Shown here: positions 52,380-61,107 of the stretch, piece by piece
How the letters are laid out: each line of letters begins with the position of its first letter
Numbering within the stretch: position 1 is the first letter of the stretch
Assembly: GCA_934668375.1 (NCBI GenBank)
Contig: CAKUNF010000001.1
Span: forward strand, 153,691 to 217,690
Reading direction: 5' to 3'
Length of the DNA: 64,000 nucleotides
Source: an uncultured Parolsenella sp.
Lineage (GTDB): Bacteria; Actinomycetota; Coriobacteriia; Coriobacteriales; Atopobiaceae
Notes under the pieces: model-generated
Databases searched by the model: none
What the model was told of the DNA's origin: nothing
Seen by the model: the letters and a program-made list of their open reading frames with translations, nothing else
Program-made: the position numbers and the translations under genes

Positions 52380-53141
52380 CTACCAAAGCCCCGGGTTCTC
52401 GGCACGCAGCCCGTCTCTCAGGGCGTAGACGCGCTCCATGGCAACACGCTCCATCTCGGCGAGCTTCTCCTTGCGAGACGTCCCCGCAAGCTCGTCAAAC
52501 GAGATGGCCTTGCCACAGCGCACGCGCGGCTTGCGGCGACGCGTGGGGCGGGTCTTGTAGGGGTCTGCTGCTCCCACGACGGCCGTAGGCGTGACGTCGC
52601 TCTTCCCCATCTGCGCGATCATGGCAAATCCGCCGTGGATCTCTATGGGCTGCTCGTCGTTTTTGATGCGGGTGCCCTCGGGGTAGATGAGGACGCACTC
52701 GCCGCGGCCGAGGGCGTCGCGCGCGGCCTTGAGGGCCTTGAGGTCTGCCGAGCCCCTGTCCACCGGAATGCCGCCCATGCGTCGGAACAGCCACTTGGCG
52801 GGTCCGATCTTCTCGAACTCGGCCTTGTAGATGGGGCGCACGCGCACGTGGCGGCGCCACAGTCCCACGATGAACACGACGGGCTCCACCATCGACGTGT
52901 GGTTCATGACGATGACCGAGCCGCGCTTGCCCGCGTGCTCGACGAGCTCATCGAGCCCCTCGAACTTCGTGGGCCACACGATGCTCGAGAAGATCCACAG
53001 AACGACAGCCACGAAGTTGTAGACGAAGCGGGTGGGCAGCGGGTAGTCGTCGATTCCGTTGCGGACGAAGTCAAAGCCGCGTCCATCGCGCTCCTTGCGC
53101 GCCTTGTCCCCTGCGCTCCTCGGCTGCTTCTTCTCCGTCAT
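52380..53141 (-). CDS. plsC: 1-acyl-sn-glycerol-3-phosphate acyltransferase (PlsC-like)
   Basis: A 253-residue membrane-associated acyltransferase with one hydrophobic segment near residues 40-55. The EGTR motif (155-158) and GGIPVDRG are normal. The catalytic block reads NHTSMVE: His81 is present but the HX4D aspartate is Glu86. It overlaps cmk by four bases (ATGA), the usual cmk-plsC pairing. It probably makes phosphatidic acid. Confidence 0.88.
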   Translation of the reverse strand: MTEKKQPRSAGDKARKERDGRGFDFVRNGIDDYPLPTRFVYNFVAVVLWIFSSIVWPTKFEGLDELVEHAGKRGSVIVMNHTSMVEPVVFIVGLWRRHVRVRPIYKAEFEKIGPAKWLFRRMGGIPVDRGSADLKALKAARDALGRGECVLIYPEGTRIKNDEQPIEIHGGFAMIAQMGKSDVTPTAVVGAADPYKTRPTRRRKPRVRCGKAISFDELAGTSRKEKLAEMERVAMERVYALRDGLRAENPGLW

Positions 53142-53827
53142 GCGCGCGCCTTGGCGATGAGCTCGCTGATGGCGTCGCAGACCTCGTCGACCGTGAGGTC
53201 GGTGGAGTCGATGCGGACGGCGTCTTCCGCGGGCTTGAGCGGAGCGGTCTTGCGGGTGGAGTCGGCCTTGTCGCGGGCGATGAGCTCGGCTTCGATCTTT
53301 GCCTGCTCCTCGGCGTTGGCTTGGGCGTTGACGTCCTTTGCGGTGTCGCCGCCATGGCGCTGGACGGCGCGGCGACGGGCGCGCGCCGCGGGGTCTGCGG
53401 AGAGGAACACCTTGACCTCGGCCGCGGGGAACACGACGGTTCCGATGTCGCGGCCCTCTGCGACGACGTCCGCGCACTCGGCGGCCTTGCGCTGGAGCGC
53501 CACCATGGCCTCGCGCACGGCAGGCACGGCCGCCACGGCGGAGACGTTCGCGTCCACCTCGGGCGTGCGGATGGCGGCCGTGCGATCCAGGCCGTCGACG
53601 GTGACGGTGGGGCCTGTCTCGCCGTTGTCCAGGACGATGTCGAGAGCCCGCGCGAGAGCGGCGACCGCATTGGCGTCTGCGACGTCGACGCCACGCGTGA
53701 GGGCGGCGTCAGTCACGGCGCGATACATCGCCCCGGTGTCGAGGTACGTGAGCCCCTCTCGGGCGGCCATGGCCCTGGCGACGGTTGACTTGCCGGACCC
53801 GGCGGGTCCGTCGATGGCGACGATCAT
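53138..53827 (-). CDS. cmk: Cytidylate kinase
   Basis: Phosphorylates CMP and dCMP. The 229 residues open with the P-loop GPAGSGKSTV at residue 7 and contain YLDTGAMYRA, GRDIGTVVFP and DPAARARRR. AGGAAG lies six bases before the ATG. It overlaps plsC at its 3' end. Confidence 0.96.
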   Translation of the reverse strand: MIVAIDGPAGSGKSTVARAMAAREGLTYLDTGAMYRAVTDAALTRGVDVADANAVAALARALDIVLDNGETGPTVTVDGLDRTAAIRTPEVDANVSAVAAVPAVREAMVALQRKAAECADVVAEGRDIGTVVFPAAEVKVFLSADPAARARRRAVQRHGGDTAKDVNAQANAEEQAKIEAELIARDKADSTRKTAPLKPAEDAVRIDSTDLTVDEVCDAISELIAKARA

Positions 53828-53863
53828 GTGCGCTTCCTTTCCGTGAGACCGCATCCTGCGGCG

Positions 53864-54553
53864 TTAGTTTCTCGAGAGGTCATCCGTGGGCTCCGAGAAG
53901 GCGGAGCTCACGGAGTCGTGCGGGACAAAGTTGGCATCTGCCCTGCGGTGGAGCTCCTCGGGCGTAAGGCCGGCGGTCTGCAACGCGAGCCTCGTACCGT
54001 TCGAGACGAACACCTGCGAGGACACGTTGGGGACAACTCGGTCCCAGAACAGCTCGACAGGCTCGTGGTAGACGGCGGCGAAGACGGCGCGAGAGAAGCC
54101 TCCGTGCGTGATGCAGGCGGTTTTTCCGGGAAGCGTGGCCACGTAGTCCACGAAGCCGCCGGCGCGCTCGATGAGGCGCTCGAACGTCTCGGCGCCATCC
54201 GGCGCCACCGAGCGGCCGTCGACGATGTCCCAGGGAAACGAGTAGCCCTGCCGCTCCAGCTCGGCCTTCGCGATGCCCTCGAGCGGGCCAAAGTCGAGCT
54301 CGATGAGCCTCTCGTCCACGATGACGTCCTGGCCCAGGGCCTCGGCCGCCTCGTCCGCGATGGCGCGACAGCGCTTGAGCGGCGAGCACAGGATGCGATC
54401 TGGCCTCCACGCGGCAACGGCAGCGGCGGCACGACGCGCCTGCGAGACGCCCGCCTCGGAGAGCCCCACGTCGATGTGGCCGGACAGCAGGCCCGTGTCG
54501 TTGAACACCGTCCTGGGGTGGCGCATGAAAAGCACGCGGCCAAACTCCGCCAT
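53864..54553 (-). CDS. Histidine phosphatase family protein
   Basis: A 229-residue member of the phosphoglycerate-mutase-like superfamily. The catalytic RHG motif is RHP here (LFMRHPRT, His12), with the second histidine in THGGFSRAV and LLSGHIDVGLSEAG, SPLKRCRAIADE between. The substrate cannot be assigned from sequence. It lies between rluB and cmk with short gaps. Confidence 0.88.
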   Translation of the reverse strand: MAEFGRVLFMRHPRTVFNDTGLLSGHIDVGLSEAGVSQARRAAAAVAAWRPDRILCSPLKRCRAIADEAAEALGQDVIVDERLIELDFGPLEGIAKAELERQGYSFPWDIVDGRSVAPDGAETFERLIERAGGFVDYVATLPGKTACITHGGFSRAVFAAVYHEPVELFWDRVVPNVSSQVFVSNGTRLALQTAGLTPEELHRRADANFVPHDSVSSAFSEPTDDLSRN

Positions 54554-54556
54554 AAG

Positions 54557-55360
54557 CTACCTCTCCCCTCTCGTGGCGCCCAGCAGCGCCCGTCTCTCGC
54601 TCTCTGTGAGCATACGCCACCGTCCGGGTCTCACGCCGCTGAGCACAAGCGGGCCGAACGTGTCCCTGTGGAGGGCGATGACCTCGTGCCCCACGGCAGA
54701 GAGCATGCGCTTGACTTGGTGCTTTCGCCCCTCGTGGATCGTGAGTCCCACGATGGACGCGCCGGCGCGCCCGCCTCTCGCCACATCGCACGCGCGCGGG
54801 TCATCAGTGCTGATGAGCTCGACTTTTGCCGGAGCGCACGGACCATCGTCAAGCGTGATGCCGTGCTCGAGCGTCCGTATCTCGTCAAGGCTCAACGTGC
54901 CCTCGACGAGCGCCACGTAGTGCTTGTCCTTCTCGAACGAGGGGTGCAGGAGCCTCTGAGCCGCCTCGCCGTCCGTCGTGAACAGCAGAAGGCCCGTCGT
55001 GTCGCGGTCGAGCCTGCCCACGGGAAAGAGGCCGGGGTATTTGGCCGTGGGTACGAGCTCGGCCACGCAAGGGCGGCCGCCGGGGTCCCTCATCGTGGTG
55101 ACGTAGCCGGCGGGCTTGTTGAGCATGAGGTAGACGGAACCGTCCGCGAGGCGCACCTCGCGGCCGTCCACCGTGACGGTGTCCACGCGGGGGTCTACCT
55201 TGCTGCCAAGCTCGGTCACGACGACGCCGTTGACGCGCACGCGCCCGGCCGTCATGAGGTTCTCCGAGCCGCGCCTGCTGGCCACGCCGGCGCGCGCGAG
55301 GAACTTCTGCACGCGCATGGGGACGATGCGCTCCTGGCTCTCTGTGTCGCCGCTACTCAT
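54557..55360 (-). CDS. rluB: 23S rRNA pseudouridine synthase (RluB/RsuA family)
   Basis: A 267-residue pseudouridine synthase with an N-terminal S4 RNA-binding domain (MRVQKFLARAGVASRRGSE) and the catalytic motif GRLDRDTTGLLL. The start ATG at 55360 overlaps the scpB stop by eight bases; a second ATG at the start of the S4 domain is an alternative. scpA-scpB-rluB is a conserved Gram-positive order. Confidence 0.93.
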   Translation of the reverse strand: MSSGDTESQERIVPMRVQKFLARAGVASRRGSENLMTAGRVRVNGVVVTELGSKVDPRVDTVTVDGREVRLADGSVYLMLNKPAGYVTTMRDPGGRPCVAELVPTAKYPGLFPVGRLDRDTTGLLLFTTDGEAAQRLLHPSFEKDKHYVALVEGTLSLDEIRTLEHGITLDDGPCAPAKVELISTDDPRACDVARGGRAGASIVGLTIHEGRKHQVKRMLSAVGHEVIALHRDTFGPLVLSGVRPGRWRMLTESERRALLGATRGER

Positions 55361-56030
55361 CGGTGGTCCCGGACGTCTCGGTGGTGTCATCGAGCAGCTC
55401 GCGCTCCTCGTCCACGTCTGCCGCGGCCTCCTCGAGCGTGGACTCGATGGAGCGGCCCGAGAGACGCTCGCGGATGAACTCGCGGGATTGCTCGTCTGGG
55501 GCAAACTGCTCGAGGTCGGGCAGCTCGCGCAGGCTCTTGAGGCCAAAGCGCTCGAGAAATGCCTGCGTGGTGGCATAGCGGATGGCCTGGGCGCGCTGCG
55601 GGTCTCTGCCGGCCTCGCGCACGAGCCCCTTGTCAACGAGAGAGGAGATGACGCCGTCCGAGTTGACGCCGCGGATTGCCTTGACGCCCTCTCTCGTCAC
55701 GGGCTGGTGGTAGGCGATGACGGCGAGGGTCTCCAGGGCCGCCTGGGAGAGGCGCCGCGTGTCCCAGCTCATGACGAGCGCCTCCACCTGGTCATGGAAG
55801 GCCGGGTGAGTGAACATTCGCCATCCCCCCGCCACCTCGCGAAGTTGGAATCCGCGGTTGGCGTCAGAGTACTCGGCGGCGAGGTCTGCGAGCGCCGAGG
55901 AGGCCTCGCCCGGGGCCACGCCGAGGATGCCGGCGAGGTCCGTGGCGCTCACCGGGTCCGAGGAGGCAAGCAGCATGGCCTCGAGCGCCCCCTTGATGGA
56001 TGCGGCGTCGAGCTTGTCGAGCTCCTGCAT
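55353..56030 (-). CDS. scpB: Segregation and condensation protein B
   Basis: A winged-helix subunit of the SMC-ScpAB condensin, 225 residues. Typical segments: IKGALEAMLLASSDPVSATDLAGIL, MSWDTRRLSQAALETLAVIAYHQPVTR and VNSDGVISSLVDKGLVRE. It overlaps scpA by one base (TGATG) and rluB by eight. Confidence 0.95.
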   Translation of the reverse strand: MQELDKLDAASIKGALEAMLLASSDPVSATDLAGILGVAPGEASSALADLAAEYSDANRGFQLREVAGGWRMFTHPAFHDQVEALVMSWDTRRLSQAALETLAVIAYHQPVTREGVKAIRGVNSDGVISSLVDKGLVREAGRDPQRAQAIRYATTQAFLERFGLKSLRELPDLEQFAPDEQSREFIRERLSGRSIESTLEEAAADVDEERELLDDTTETSGTTDE

Positions 56031-56839
56031 CAGTACTCTCCTTCCAGCTCGGCCAGCGCCGTGGCGTCCACCTCGTAGGCGGGTGCCCCCTCCACGCGGT
56101 CGATCTCGATCGTCTCGAAGTTCTCGTGCTGCGTGAGCCTCACGCTTCCGAGCTTGTAGAGCTGAAGTATCGCCAGAAACGTCACGACGACCTGTTCGGG
56201 CGTAGAGTCTCCGTCGAGCAGCTCGTCAAACGTCATGTGAGGCCTGGACATCGTCACGCGGTCCACGGAGGCCACGGTGAGCGCCACGGGCAGGCGCTTG
56301 GGTGCGATGTGCTCGGCCTCGAGCAGGAAGCCCTCGCGCCTGCTGTCGAGGTCCGCGCAGATGACGGCAAGCCCTCGCAGCGTGATGCCCTCGAGGTAGT
56401 CGGGCATCGTGCCCAGGAACTCCGGGTCTGGCCCTGCGGTCCTTGGGTGCATCCGTGCCTGGGCCTCCATGCGGCTGCCCAGGGCTGCGGCGGCGTTCCT
56501 GAACTGCTTGTAGGCGATGAGCCTGGCGATGAGCACCTCGCGCGCCTCGTCTGCGGAGAGGTCCGCGAGCTCGTCTTCCTCGTCCTGGTCGTCATGGCGC
56601 ACGGGCTCGTCGTCTGGCACGAGTGAGGCCGCCTTGATGTCGAGCAGGGTGGAGGCCACGAGCACGAAGTCGCTCGCGACGTCCAGGTCGAGTTCGCCCA
56701 TGCGCTCGACCTCGGCGAGGTACTGGTCCGCGACTTCGGAGATGGAGATGGCGCCGATGTCGACGCGCTGGCGGCTCACGAGCTGCAGCAGCAGGTCGAA
56801 CGGCCCCGAGTATGCCTGCGTCTGTACGCGGTAGCTCAC
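56030..56839 (-). CDS. scpA: Segregation and condensation protein A
   Basis: The kleisin subunit that bridges the SMC dimer, 269 residues. The N-terminal signature SGPFDLLLQLVSRQRVDI is followed by ISEVADQYLAEVE and an acidic middle. The C-terminal winged helix (VVVTFLAILQLYKLGSVRLTQ) ends it. The GTG start at 56839 is four bases after the protease stop. Confidence 0.94.
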   Translation of the reverse strand: MSYRVQTQAYSGPFDLLLQLVSRQRVDIGAISISEVADQYLAEVERMGELDLDVASDFVLVASTLLDIKAASLVPDDEPVRHDDQDEEDELADLSADEAREVLIARLIAYKQFRNAAAALGSRMEAQARMHPRTAGPDPEFLGTMPDYLEGITLRGLAVICADLDSRREGFLLEAEHIAPKRLPVALTVASVDRVTMSRPHMTFDELLDGDSTPEQVVVTFLAILQLYKLGSVRLTQHENFETIEIDRVEGAPAYEVDATALAELEGEY

Positions 56840-56843
56840 ACGA

Positions 56844-57542
56844 TCACATCCCCAGGAGCAGGTCGTAGAGGTTGCCCGCAAAGAAGTCGAGGTAGGCGCC
56901 GAGCGGGTCGAGGCCCAGGCGCGGAAGCAGGTAGAGCACGGCGATGAGGATGGGCATGGCGTAGTGCTGCACTTGGTAGTAGCGCTGGAGCGCCTCGCCC
57001 TCGAGGAAGTAGCAGACAACCTTGGAGCCGTCGAGCGGCGGCAGCGGGATGAGGTTGAAGAACGCAAGCATGAGGTTCACCCACACGTAGGTGGACAGTG
57101 CCGTGAGCAGCCACTGCATGCCCGACATGCCCAGGAGCATCGGCCCGGCAAAGTAGAGCTCGTTGTTGGCCTCGACGAGCGCCCAGGCGCCGTTGAAGCA
57201 CAGTGCGCAAACGACGGCCTGCAGCAGGTTCGACGCCGGGCCTGCAAGTGCCACGAGTACCTCGTCACGCTTGCGGTGCTTGAGCCGGTAGGGGTTGTAG
57301 GGCACGGGCTTTGCATAGGAGAACACGAACCCACCCGCGACGGCCATGATGAGCGGCAGCACCACCGAGCCAAACGGGTCGAGGTGTTTGGCGGGGTTCA
57401 GCGTGAGCCTGCCTGCCTCCCTGGCCGTGTCGTCCCCGCACAGGTGTGCCACGTAGCCGTGGGCCACCTCGTGGACGATGGCGGCAACGAGCAGCAGTGC
57501 CACGGTGAGCACGATGCGAGCGATGTTGTCGAGCGAGTACAC
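56844..57542 (-). CDS. Site-2-protease-like M50 metallopeptidase
   Basis: A 232-residue membrane protease of the short M50B type. The zinc site HEVAHG lies in the first helix and NLIPLPPLDG supplies the third ligand. About five to six helices and no PDZ domain. Short members of this type are widespread next to scpA and their substrates are mostly unknown. The GTG at 57542 follows GGGAGG closely (four bases); a TTG at 57593 would overlap the preceding small gene. Confidence 0.88.
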   Translation of the reverse strand: MYSLDNIARIVLTVALLLVAAIVHEVAHGYVAHLCGDDTAREAGRLTLNPAKHLDPFGSVVLPLIMAVAGGFVFSYAKPVPYNPYRLKHRKRDEVLVALAGPASNLLQAVVCALCFNGAWALVEANNELYFAGPMLLGMSGMQWLLTALSTYVWVNLMLAFFNLIPLPPLDGSKVVCYFLEGEALQRYYQVQHYAMPILIAVLYLLPRLGLDPLGAYLDFFAGNLYDLLLGM

Positions 57543-57558
57543 GTCGCCTCCCGGCAGG

Positions 57559-57855
57559 TCAGAGCCCCCGCGTTGTGCGAGAGGCGCGTCCAACTACCCA
57601 GTCTAGGAGAAGCAGGGCCACCGCGCAGAGCAGAAAGTCTCCCCTCACGACGCACCCCGCGTTCGTGCCTATGACGAGAAGACCCCTGAGGGAGCTGGGC
57701 TCAACGGCCTGGATGGCCAGCGTGAGGTCGATCTGGGCGGCACGTAGCTCGGGGATGGGTACAAGCAAAAACGCCGCCGAGGCAACGAGCAGAGCGGCGC
57801 CCGCGCGCAGGCAAATGCCAAGGACACGCAGGGCGGTGCCGGGGCCGCTAGGCAT
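57559..57855 (-). CDS. Small hypothetical membrane protein (98 aa)
   Basis: An unrecognised 98-residue protein with two hydrophobic helices (about residues 14-36, and 77-92). Its ATG overlaps the end of the ABC-F gene by eight bases, and it stops 16 bases before the M50 protease start, so it fits the operon perfectly. A translation-coupled small membrane protein next to a membrane protease could be a partner or substrate; that is speculation. Confidence 0.6.
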   Translation of the reverse strand: MPSGPGTALRVLGICLRAGAALLVASAAFLLVPIPELRAAQIDLTLAIQAVEPSSLRGLLVIGTNAGCVVRGDFLLCAVALLLLDWVVGRASRTTRGL

Positions 57856-59848
57856 TCTGCTTGGCCTCCTCGAGCTTCTCGGACAGCTCGAGCCACTCCT
57901 CCTCGAGGGCCGGGATTTTCTTCTTGAGCGCGTTGTACTCCGCGAGCGCCGCATCGAACTTCTTGGCATCCGCGTAGAGCTCCTCGGAGGCCATGAGCTC
58001 CATGAGCTCGTCATAGCGCTTGCGTGCCGGCTCCAGGGCGTCCTCGACTTCCTTAAGGCGCTTCTTTGTGGAGCGCAGCGCCTTGTTGAGGGCGTTTCTC
58101 GCCTCGGCCTCGGCGCGGCGCTGCTCCTTGGTCTTGACGTTGCGGCCGGCGGGCTCGGGCGCGGCGGCGGGCTTTGCCCCCTGCCCCTTCGAGGACTGGG
58201 AGACGTCGGCGCCCTGCTGCTCCTGGGCGGCCGCCTCGAGCTCGGCGCGCTTGTAGAGGTAGTAGTCGTAGTCGCCGTCGTAGATGGTCACGCGGCCGCC
58301 GCGAACGTCCACGACCTTGTTTGCCACCGCGCGCACGAGGTGCTCGTCGTGGCTGATGAGCATGATGGTTCCCTTGAAGTCCACGAGGGCGCGCTCGAGC
58401 ACGTCGACGGAGTCGATGTCGAGGTGGTTCGTGGGCTCGTCCAGGCACAGCAGCGGATCTGGGGCCACGAGCATCTTCGCAAGTGCGAGACGCGCGCGCT
58501 CGCCTCCGGAGAGCACGCCCACGTGCTTGTCCACGTCGTCTCCGGAGAAGAGGAAGGCGCCGAGCAGACGGCGCTCCTCGGAGCTCGTCCAGCCGGGGGC
58601 CGCCTTGTCCATCTCGCCCATGACCGTGTTTGACTCGTTGAGGGTCTCGAGCTGGTGCTGCGCGTAGTAGGCGCTCGTGACGTTCTGGCCAAGCTCGACG
58701 GTGCCTGCGTCTGGCTTCTCGAAGCCGAGAGCGAGCTTCATGAGCGTGGACTTGCCGGCGCCGTTGGGGCCCACGAGGGCCACGTGGTCGCCGCGGTAGA
58801 ACGTGGCGTTGGCATCTGCGTAGACGAGGTTGTCGCCGAACGCCTTGCGGATGTGCTCGAGCGAGACCACCATGTCGCCGGTGCGCGGCGGCTCGGGGAA
58901 CTGGAAGCTCACCTTGCGGGAGGACTCGGGAAGCACGACGAGCTCGCTCTTGATCTGCTCGATGCGCTTCATGCGCTCCTGGGCCTGGGCGGCCTTCGTG
59001 GGCTTGTAGCGGAACTTGTCCACGAACACCTGCATGTGGGCGATCTCACGTTCCTGCGCGGCACGCTTGGCGCGCAGCTGCTCGAGGTTATCCTCGCGCT
59101 GGCGCAGATAGGCGGAGTAGTTGCCGGTGTAGGTGGTGAGACGACGGTTCTCGAGCGCCGCCACGTGGGAGACGCACGCGTCCATGAAGGCGCGGTCGTG
59201 GCTCACGAGAAGGACGGCGCCGTCGTAGCCGGAGAGGAACTGCTCGAGCCACTGAACGCTCTCGAGGTCGAGGTGGTTCGTGGGCTCGTCGAGCAGCAGC
59301 AGGTCCGGGTGGCGCAAGAGCAGCTTGGACAGGGCGATGCGCATCTGCCAGCCGCCCGAGAAGTCCTCTGCGGGCTTGTCGAGGTCATCGACGGGAAAGC
59401 CGAGGCCGCATAGGATGGCGCGGGCGCGACTGTCCAGCTCGTAGCCGCCGAGTCGCTCGAAGCGGTCCTGGGCATGACCGTACTCCTCGAGCAAGGTGTT
59501 GAGCTCGTCTCCCTCCGGGGTGTTGGCGATTGCGGCCTCGAGCTCGGAGATCCGCTCTCCGAGCCGGCGAATCTCGGTTGCGGATGACTTGACCTCCTCC
59601 AGCGCGCTTGCGTGGCCGGCGAGCTTGGCCTCCTGTTCGAGGTAGCCCACCGTGGTGCCCTTCTGGAAGCTGACGGTGCCCTCGTCGGGGGACTCGACGC
59701 CCATGATGATCTTGAGCAGCGTCGTCTTGCCGGCGCCGTTGGGGCCCACGAGGGCCCAGCGCTGGCCGGCGTTGAGCTGCAGCGTGGCGCCCTCATAGAG
59801 TGTGCGGCCGCCGAAGGACTTGGAAACCTTGTCTGCGAGAAGAATCAA
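57848..59848 (-). CDS. ABC-F family ATPase (ribosome-associated type)
   Basis: A 666-residue duplicated ATPase without membrane segments. First domain GPNGAGKTT with FSGGWQMR; second GPNGAGKST with LSGGERAR; between them the ABC-F linker/P-site region ([20 protein letters not shown]). A Lys-rich coiled coil ends it ([14 protein letters not shown]). It differs clearly from the Uup-like paralogue at 40.9 kb. The TTG at 59848 is chosen because AGGAG lies five bases upstream; a GTG at 59896 would extend it by 16 residues through a dyad. Confidence 0.9.
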   Translation of the reverse strand: MILLADKVSKSFGGRTLYEGATLQLNAGQRWALVGPNGAGKTTLLKIIMGVESPDEGTVSFQKGTTVGYLEQEAKLAGHASALEEVKSSATEIRRLGERISELEAAIANTPEGDELNTLLEEYGHAQDRFERLGGYELDSRARAILCGLGFPVDDLDKPAEDFSGGWQMRIALSKLLLRHPDLLLLDEPTNHLDLESVQWLEQFLSGYDGAVLLVSHDRAFMDACVSHVAALENRRLTTYTGNYSAYLRQREDNLEQLRAKRAAQEREIAHMQVFVDKFRYKPTKAAQAQERMKRIEQIKSELVVLPESSRKVSFQFPEPPRTGDMVVSLEHIRKAFGDNLVYADANATFYRGDHVALVGPNGAGKSTLMKLALGFEKPDAGTVELGQNVTSAYYAQHQLETLNESNTVMGEMDKAAPGWTSSEERRLLGAFLFSGDDVDKHVGVLSGGERARLALAKMLVAPDPLLCLDEPTNHLDIDSVDVLERALVDFKGTIMLISHDEHLVRAVANKVVDVRGGRVTIYDGDYDYYLYKRAELEAAAQEQQGADVSQSSKGQGAKPAAAPEPAGRNVKTKEQRRAEAEARNALNKALRSTKKRLKEVEDALEPARKRYDELMELMASEELYADAKKFDAALAEYNALKKKIPALEEEWLELSEKLEEAKQNA

Positions 59849-59890
59849 GGGAGCTCCTGGAATGGTGGGTTGAAGAGGCGTTTGTTGGGG

Positions 59891-59907
59891 GGACACAGGC
59901 TGTGTCC
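59891..59907. promoter_or_regulatory. 17-bp dyad upstream of the ABC-F gene
   Basis: GGACACAG-G-CTGTGTCC, perfect 8-base arms, 43 bases before the ABC-F start and 33 after the VOC gene stop. It is a good candidate operator for the ABC-F run, but no regulator is identified. Confidence 0.5.
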
Positions 59908-59939
59908 GTGGGACATTGGCTTATGACTCGGCTTGTGTC

Positions 59940-60314
59940 CTAGTCCTGGCAGAGGTGGATGGCAAAGCCGGCGATCTGGCGCTTGAAGTAGACGAGCTTG
60001 GTCGAGCCGTCCGGGTTGAGCGCGCGGGACTCCTCGTTGATCTCGAAGCCACGGTCCGAGAACCACTTCTCGGCGGCGACGATGTCGTTCACGCCAAAGC
60101 CGATGTGGCCCTTCTCTCCCCTGCCGTGACCGCTCATGACCTCGACGAGCGTGTCGGCAAAGACCGAGACGGGCGTGACGTTGGGCTCGAGGCCCATGAG
60201 GGCCTGGAAGAGCTCGGCGACCTGCTGGGCCTCCTCGGGGCTTGCGGCGTTGATACCCACGTGGGCAACGTGCAGGCCAAATGCCTTGACGGGGTTCTCG
60301 ATCTGCTCGCTCAT
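59940..60314 (-). CDS. VOC (glyoxalase-like) family protein
   Basis: A 124-residue single-domain protein with two beta-alpha-beta-beta-beta modules: FGLHVAHVGINAASPEEAQQVAELF at the N terminus and GHIGFGVNDIVAAEKWFSDRGFEI in the second half. The VOC fold covers many metal enzymes and the reaction cannot be assigned. AAGGAGAG precedes the ATG at 60314; the longer upstream frame runs through tRNA genes and is rejected. Confidence 0.85.
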   Translation of the reverse strand: MSEQIENPVKAFGLHVAHVGINAASPEEAQQVAELFQALMGLEPNVTPVSVFADTLVEVMSGHGRGEKGHIGFGVNDIVAAEKWFSDRGFEINEESRALNPDGSTKLVYFKRQIAGFAIHLCQD

Positions 60315-60345
60315 GGCTCTCTCCTTGGTTGAGGCCGCTACGTAA

Positions 60346-60375
60346 CAAAAAAGGCCGGAACCAATGTCCCGGCCT
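60346..60375 (-). terminator. Terminator after tRNA-Val/tRNA-Ala
   Basis: Minus strand: AGGCCGGGA, 6-base loop, TCCGGCC(T) and a run of six T. It ends the two-tRNA transcript just before the VOC gene start. Confidence 0.85.
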
Positions 60376-60382
60376 CCTCGAT

Positions 60383-60461
60383 TATGGTGGAGATAAGGGG
60401 GTTCGAACCCCTGACCTCGTGACTGCCAGTCACGCGCTCTCCCAACTGAGCTATATCCCCG
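60383..60461. repeat. 79-bp direct repeat containing tRNA-Ala (second copy 63922-64000)
   Basis: The identity between the two loci covers the whole tRNA gene plus two bases on the 3' side and one on the 5' side; the second copy runs to the window edge, so it may continue. The repeats are about 3.5 kb apart in the same orientation. Confidence 0.9.
60385..60460 (-). tRNA. tRNA-Ala (GGC), copy 1
   Basis: 76 bases with encoded CCA. Acceptor GGGGATA / TATCTCC (one G-U pair), anticodon stem CGTGA / TCACG with loop CTGGCAG (anticodon GGC). Identical to the copy at 63924-63999. Confidence 0.96.
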
Positions 60462-60464
60462 AAG

Positions 60465-60539
60465 TGGTGGGCGATGCTGGATTCGAACCAGCGACCCCAT
60501 CCGTGTGAAGGATGTGCTCTACCCCTGAGCCAATCGCCC
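60465..60539 (-). tRNA. tRNA-Val (CAC)
   Basis: 75 bases with encoded CCA. Acceptor GGGCGAT / ATCGCCC, anticodon stem CATCC / GGATG with loop TTCACAC (anticodon CAC), T arm GCTGG-TTCGAAT-CCAGC. Four bases upstream of tRNA-Ala in the same transcript. Confidence 0.95.
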
Positions 60540-60571
60540 ACTTCGAGCTGCCGTCGTGCGCAGCGAGGAGT

Positions 60572-60601
60572 AATTTACCACAGCAATTTAAACTGACGCA
60601 A
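60572..60601 (-). promoter_or_regulatory. Promoter for tRNA-Val/tRNA-Ala
   Basis: Minus strand: TTGCGT (60601-60596), 18 bases, TAAATT (60577-60572), about 33 bases before the tRNA-Val 5' end. Confidence 0.55.
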
Positions 60602-61032
60602 GAAGAAATTTGGAAGAAATTGGGATTAGTATGTCTAGCTGCGGCTTTATAAACGCTGTTTGACAACTGAATCAACTATTCGCGAGTAAGGATGTCGATA
60701 TGAAACGCTGGTGATTGCAGAATCTTGGCACCCTGTCCAATTCGCGATCCCTCGTAATTGGCTGGCAGCTATGAAATTGCGAGTCAGTTGGGCGCACGCC
60801 CGGCGTACGTTTTGGCGGTGGGCGGTTTGTGTCATTGGCTTATCAGGACAACGGGACAGTATAAGAAATCAGTTTAGTTTTTCGCGACGTTTCGCTCGTA
60901 TCAGGCCAATACGAGCCATGCAGCAAATGCAAAAGGGCTCTAATTTGAAGGTTTAGACCTTCGAGGAGCCAAGCTCATCCCCCCAAATATTTTACGTCTA
61001 TCAAGATGCTCTTGCCATGCCCACACTTCGGC
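60602..61032. other. AT-richer intergenic region without a supported gene
   Basis: About 430 bases that are visibly less GC-rich than the rest of the window. The longest frame (60711-60956, +) would start at a GTG without ribosome-binding site and encodes a Trp/Arg-rich sequence I cannot place. A short hairpin GAAGGT-TTAG-ACCTTC lies at 60947-60962, without a T run. I see no tRNA-like or known ncRNA pattern. Confidence 0.5.
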
Positions 61033-61060
61033 TTGACTAAGTCTTTCGGGGGGTCATGAT
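61033..61060 (+). promoter_or_regulatory. Possible promoter of the zinc-finger surface protein gene
   Basis: TTGACT (61033-61038), 16 bases, CATGAT (61055-61060), about 40 bases before the ATG. Four of six -10 positions match consensus. Confidence 0.4.
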
Positions 61061-61107
61061 GATCTTCGAGGATAGGATCACTCACGGTCCCTGTGGAAGG
61101 ACAAGCT

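Noticed and set aside
60711-60956. 81-residue frame in the AT-rich spacer
   Set aside because: GTG start without ribosome-binding site, Trp/Arg-rich translation, no recognisable domain.
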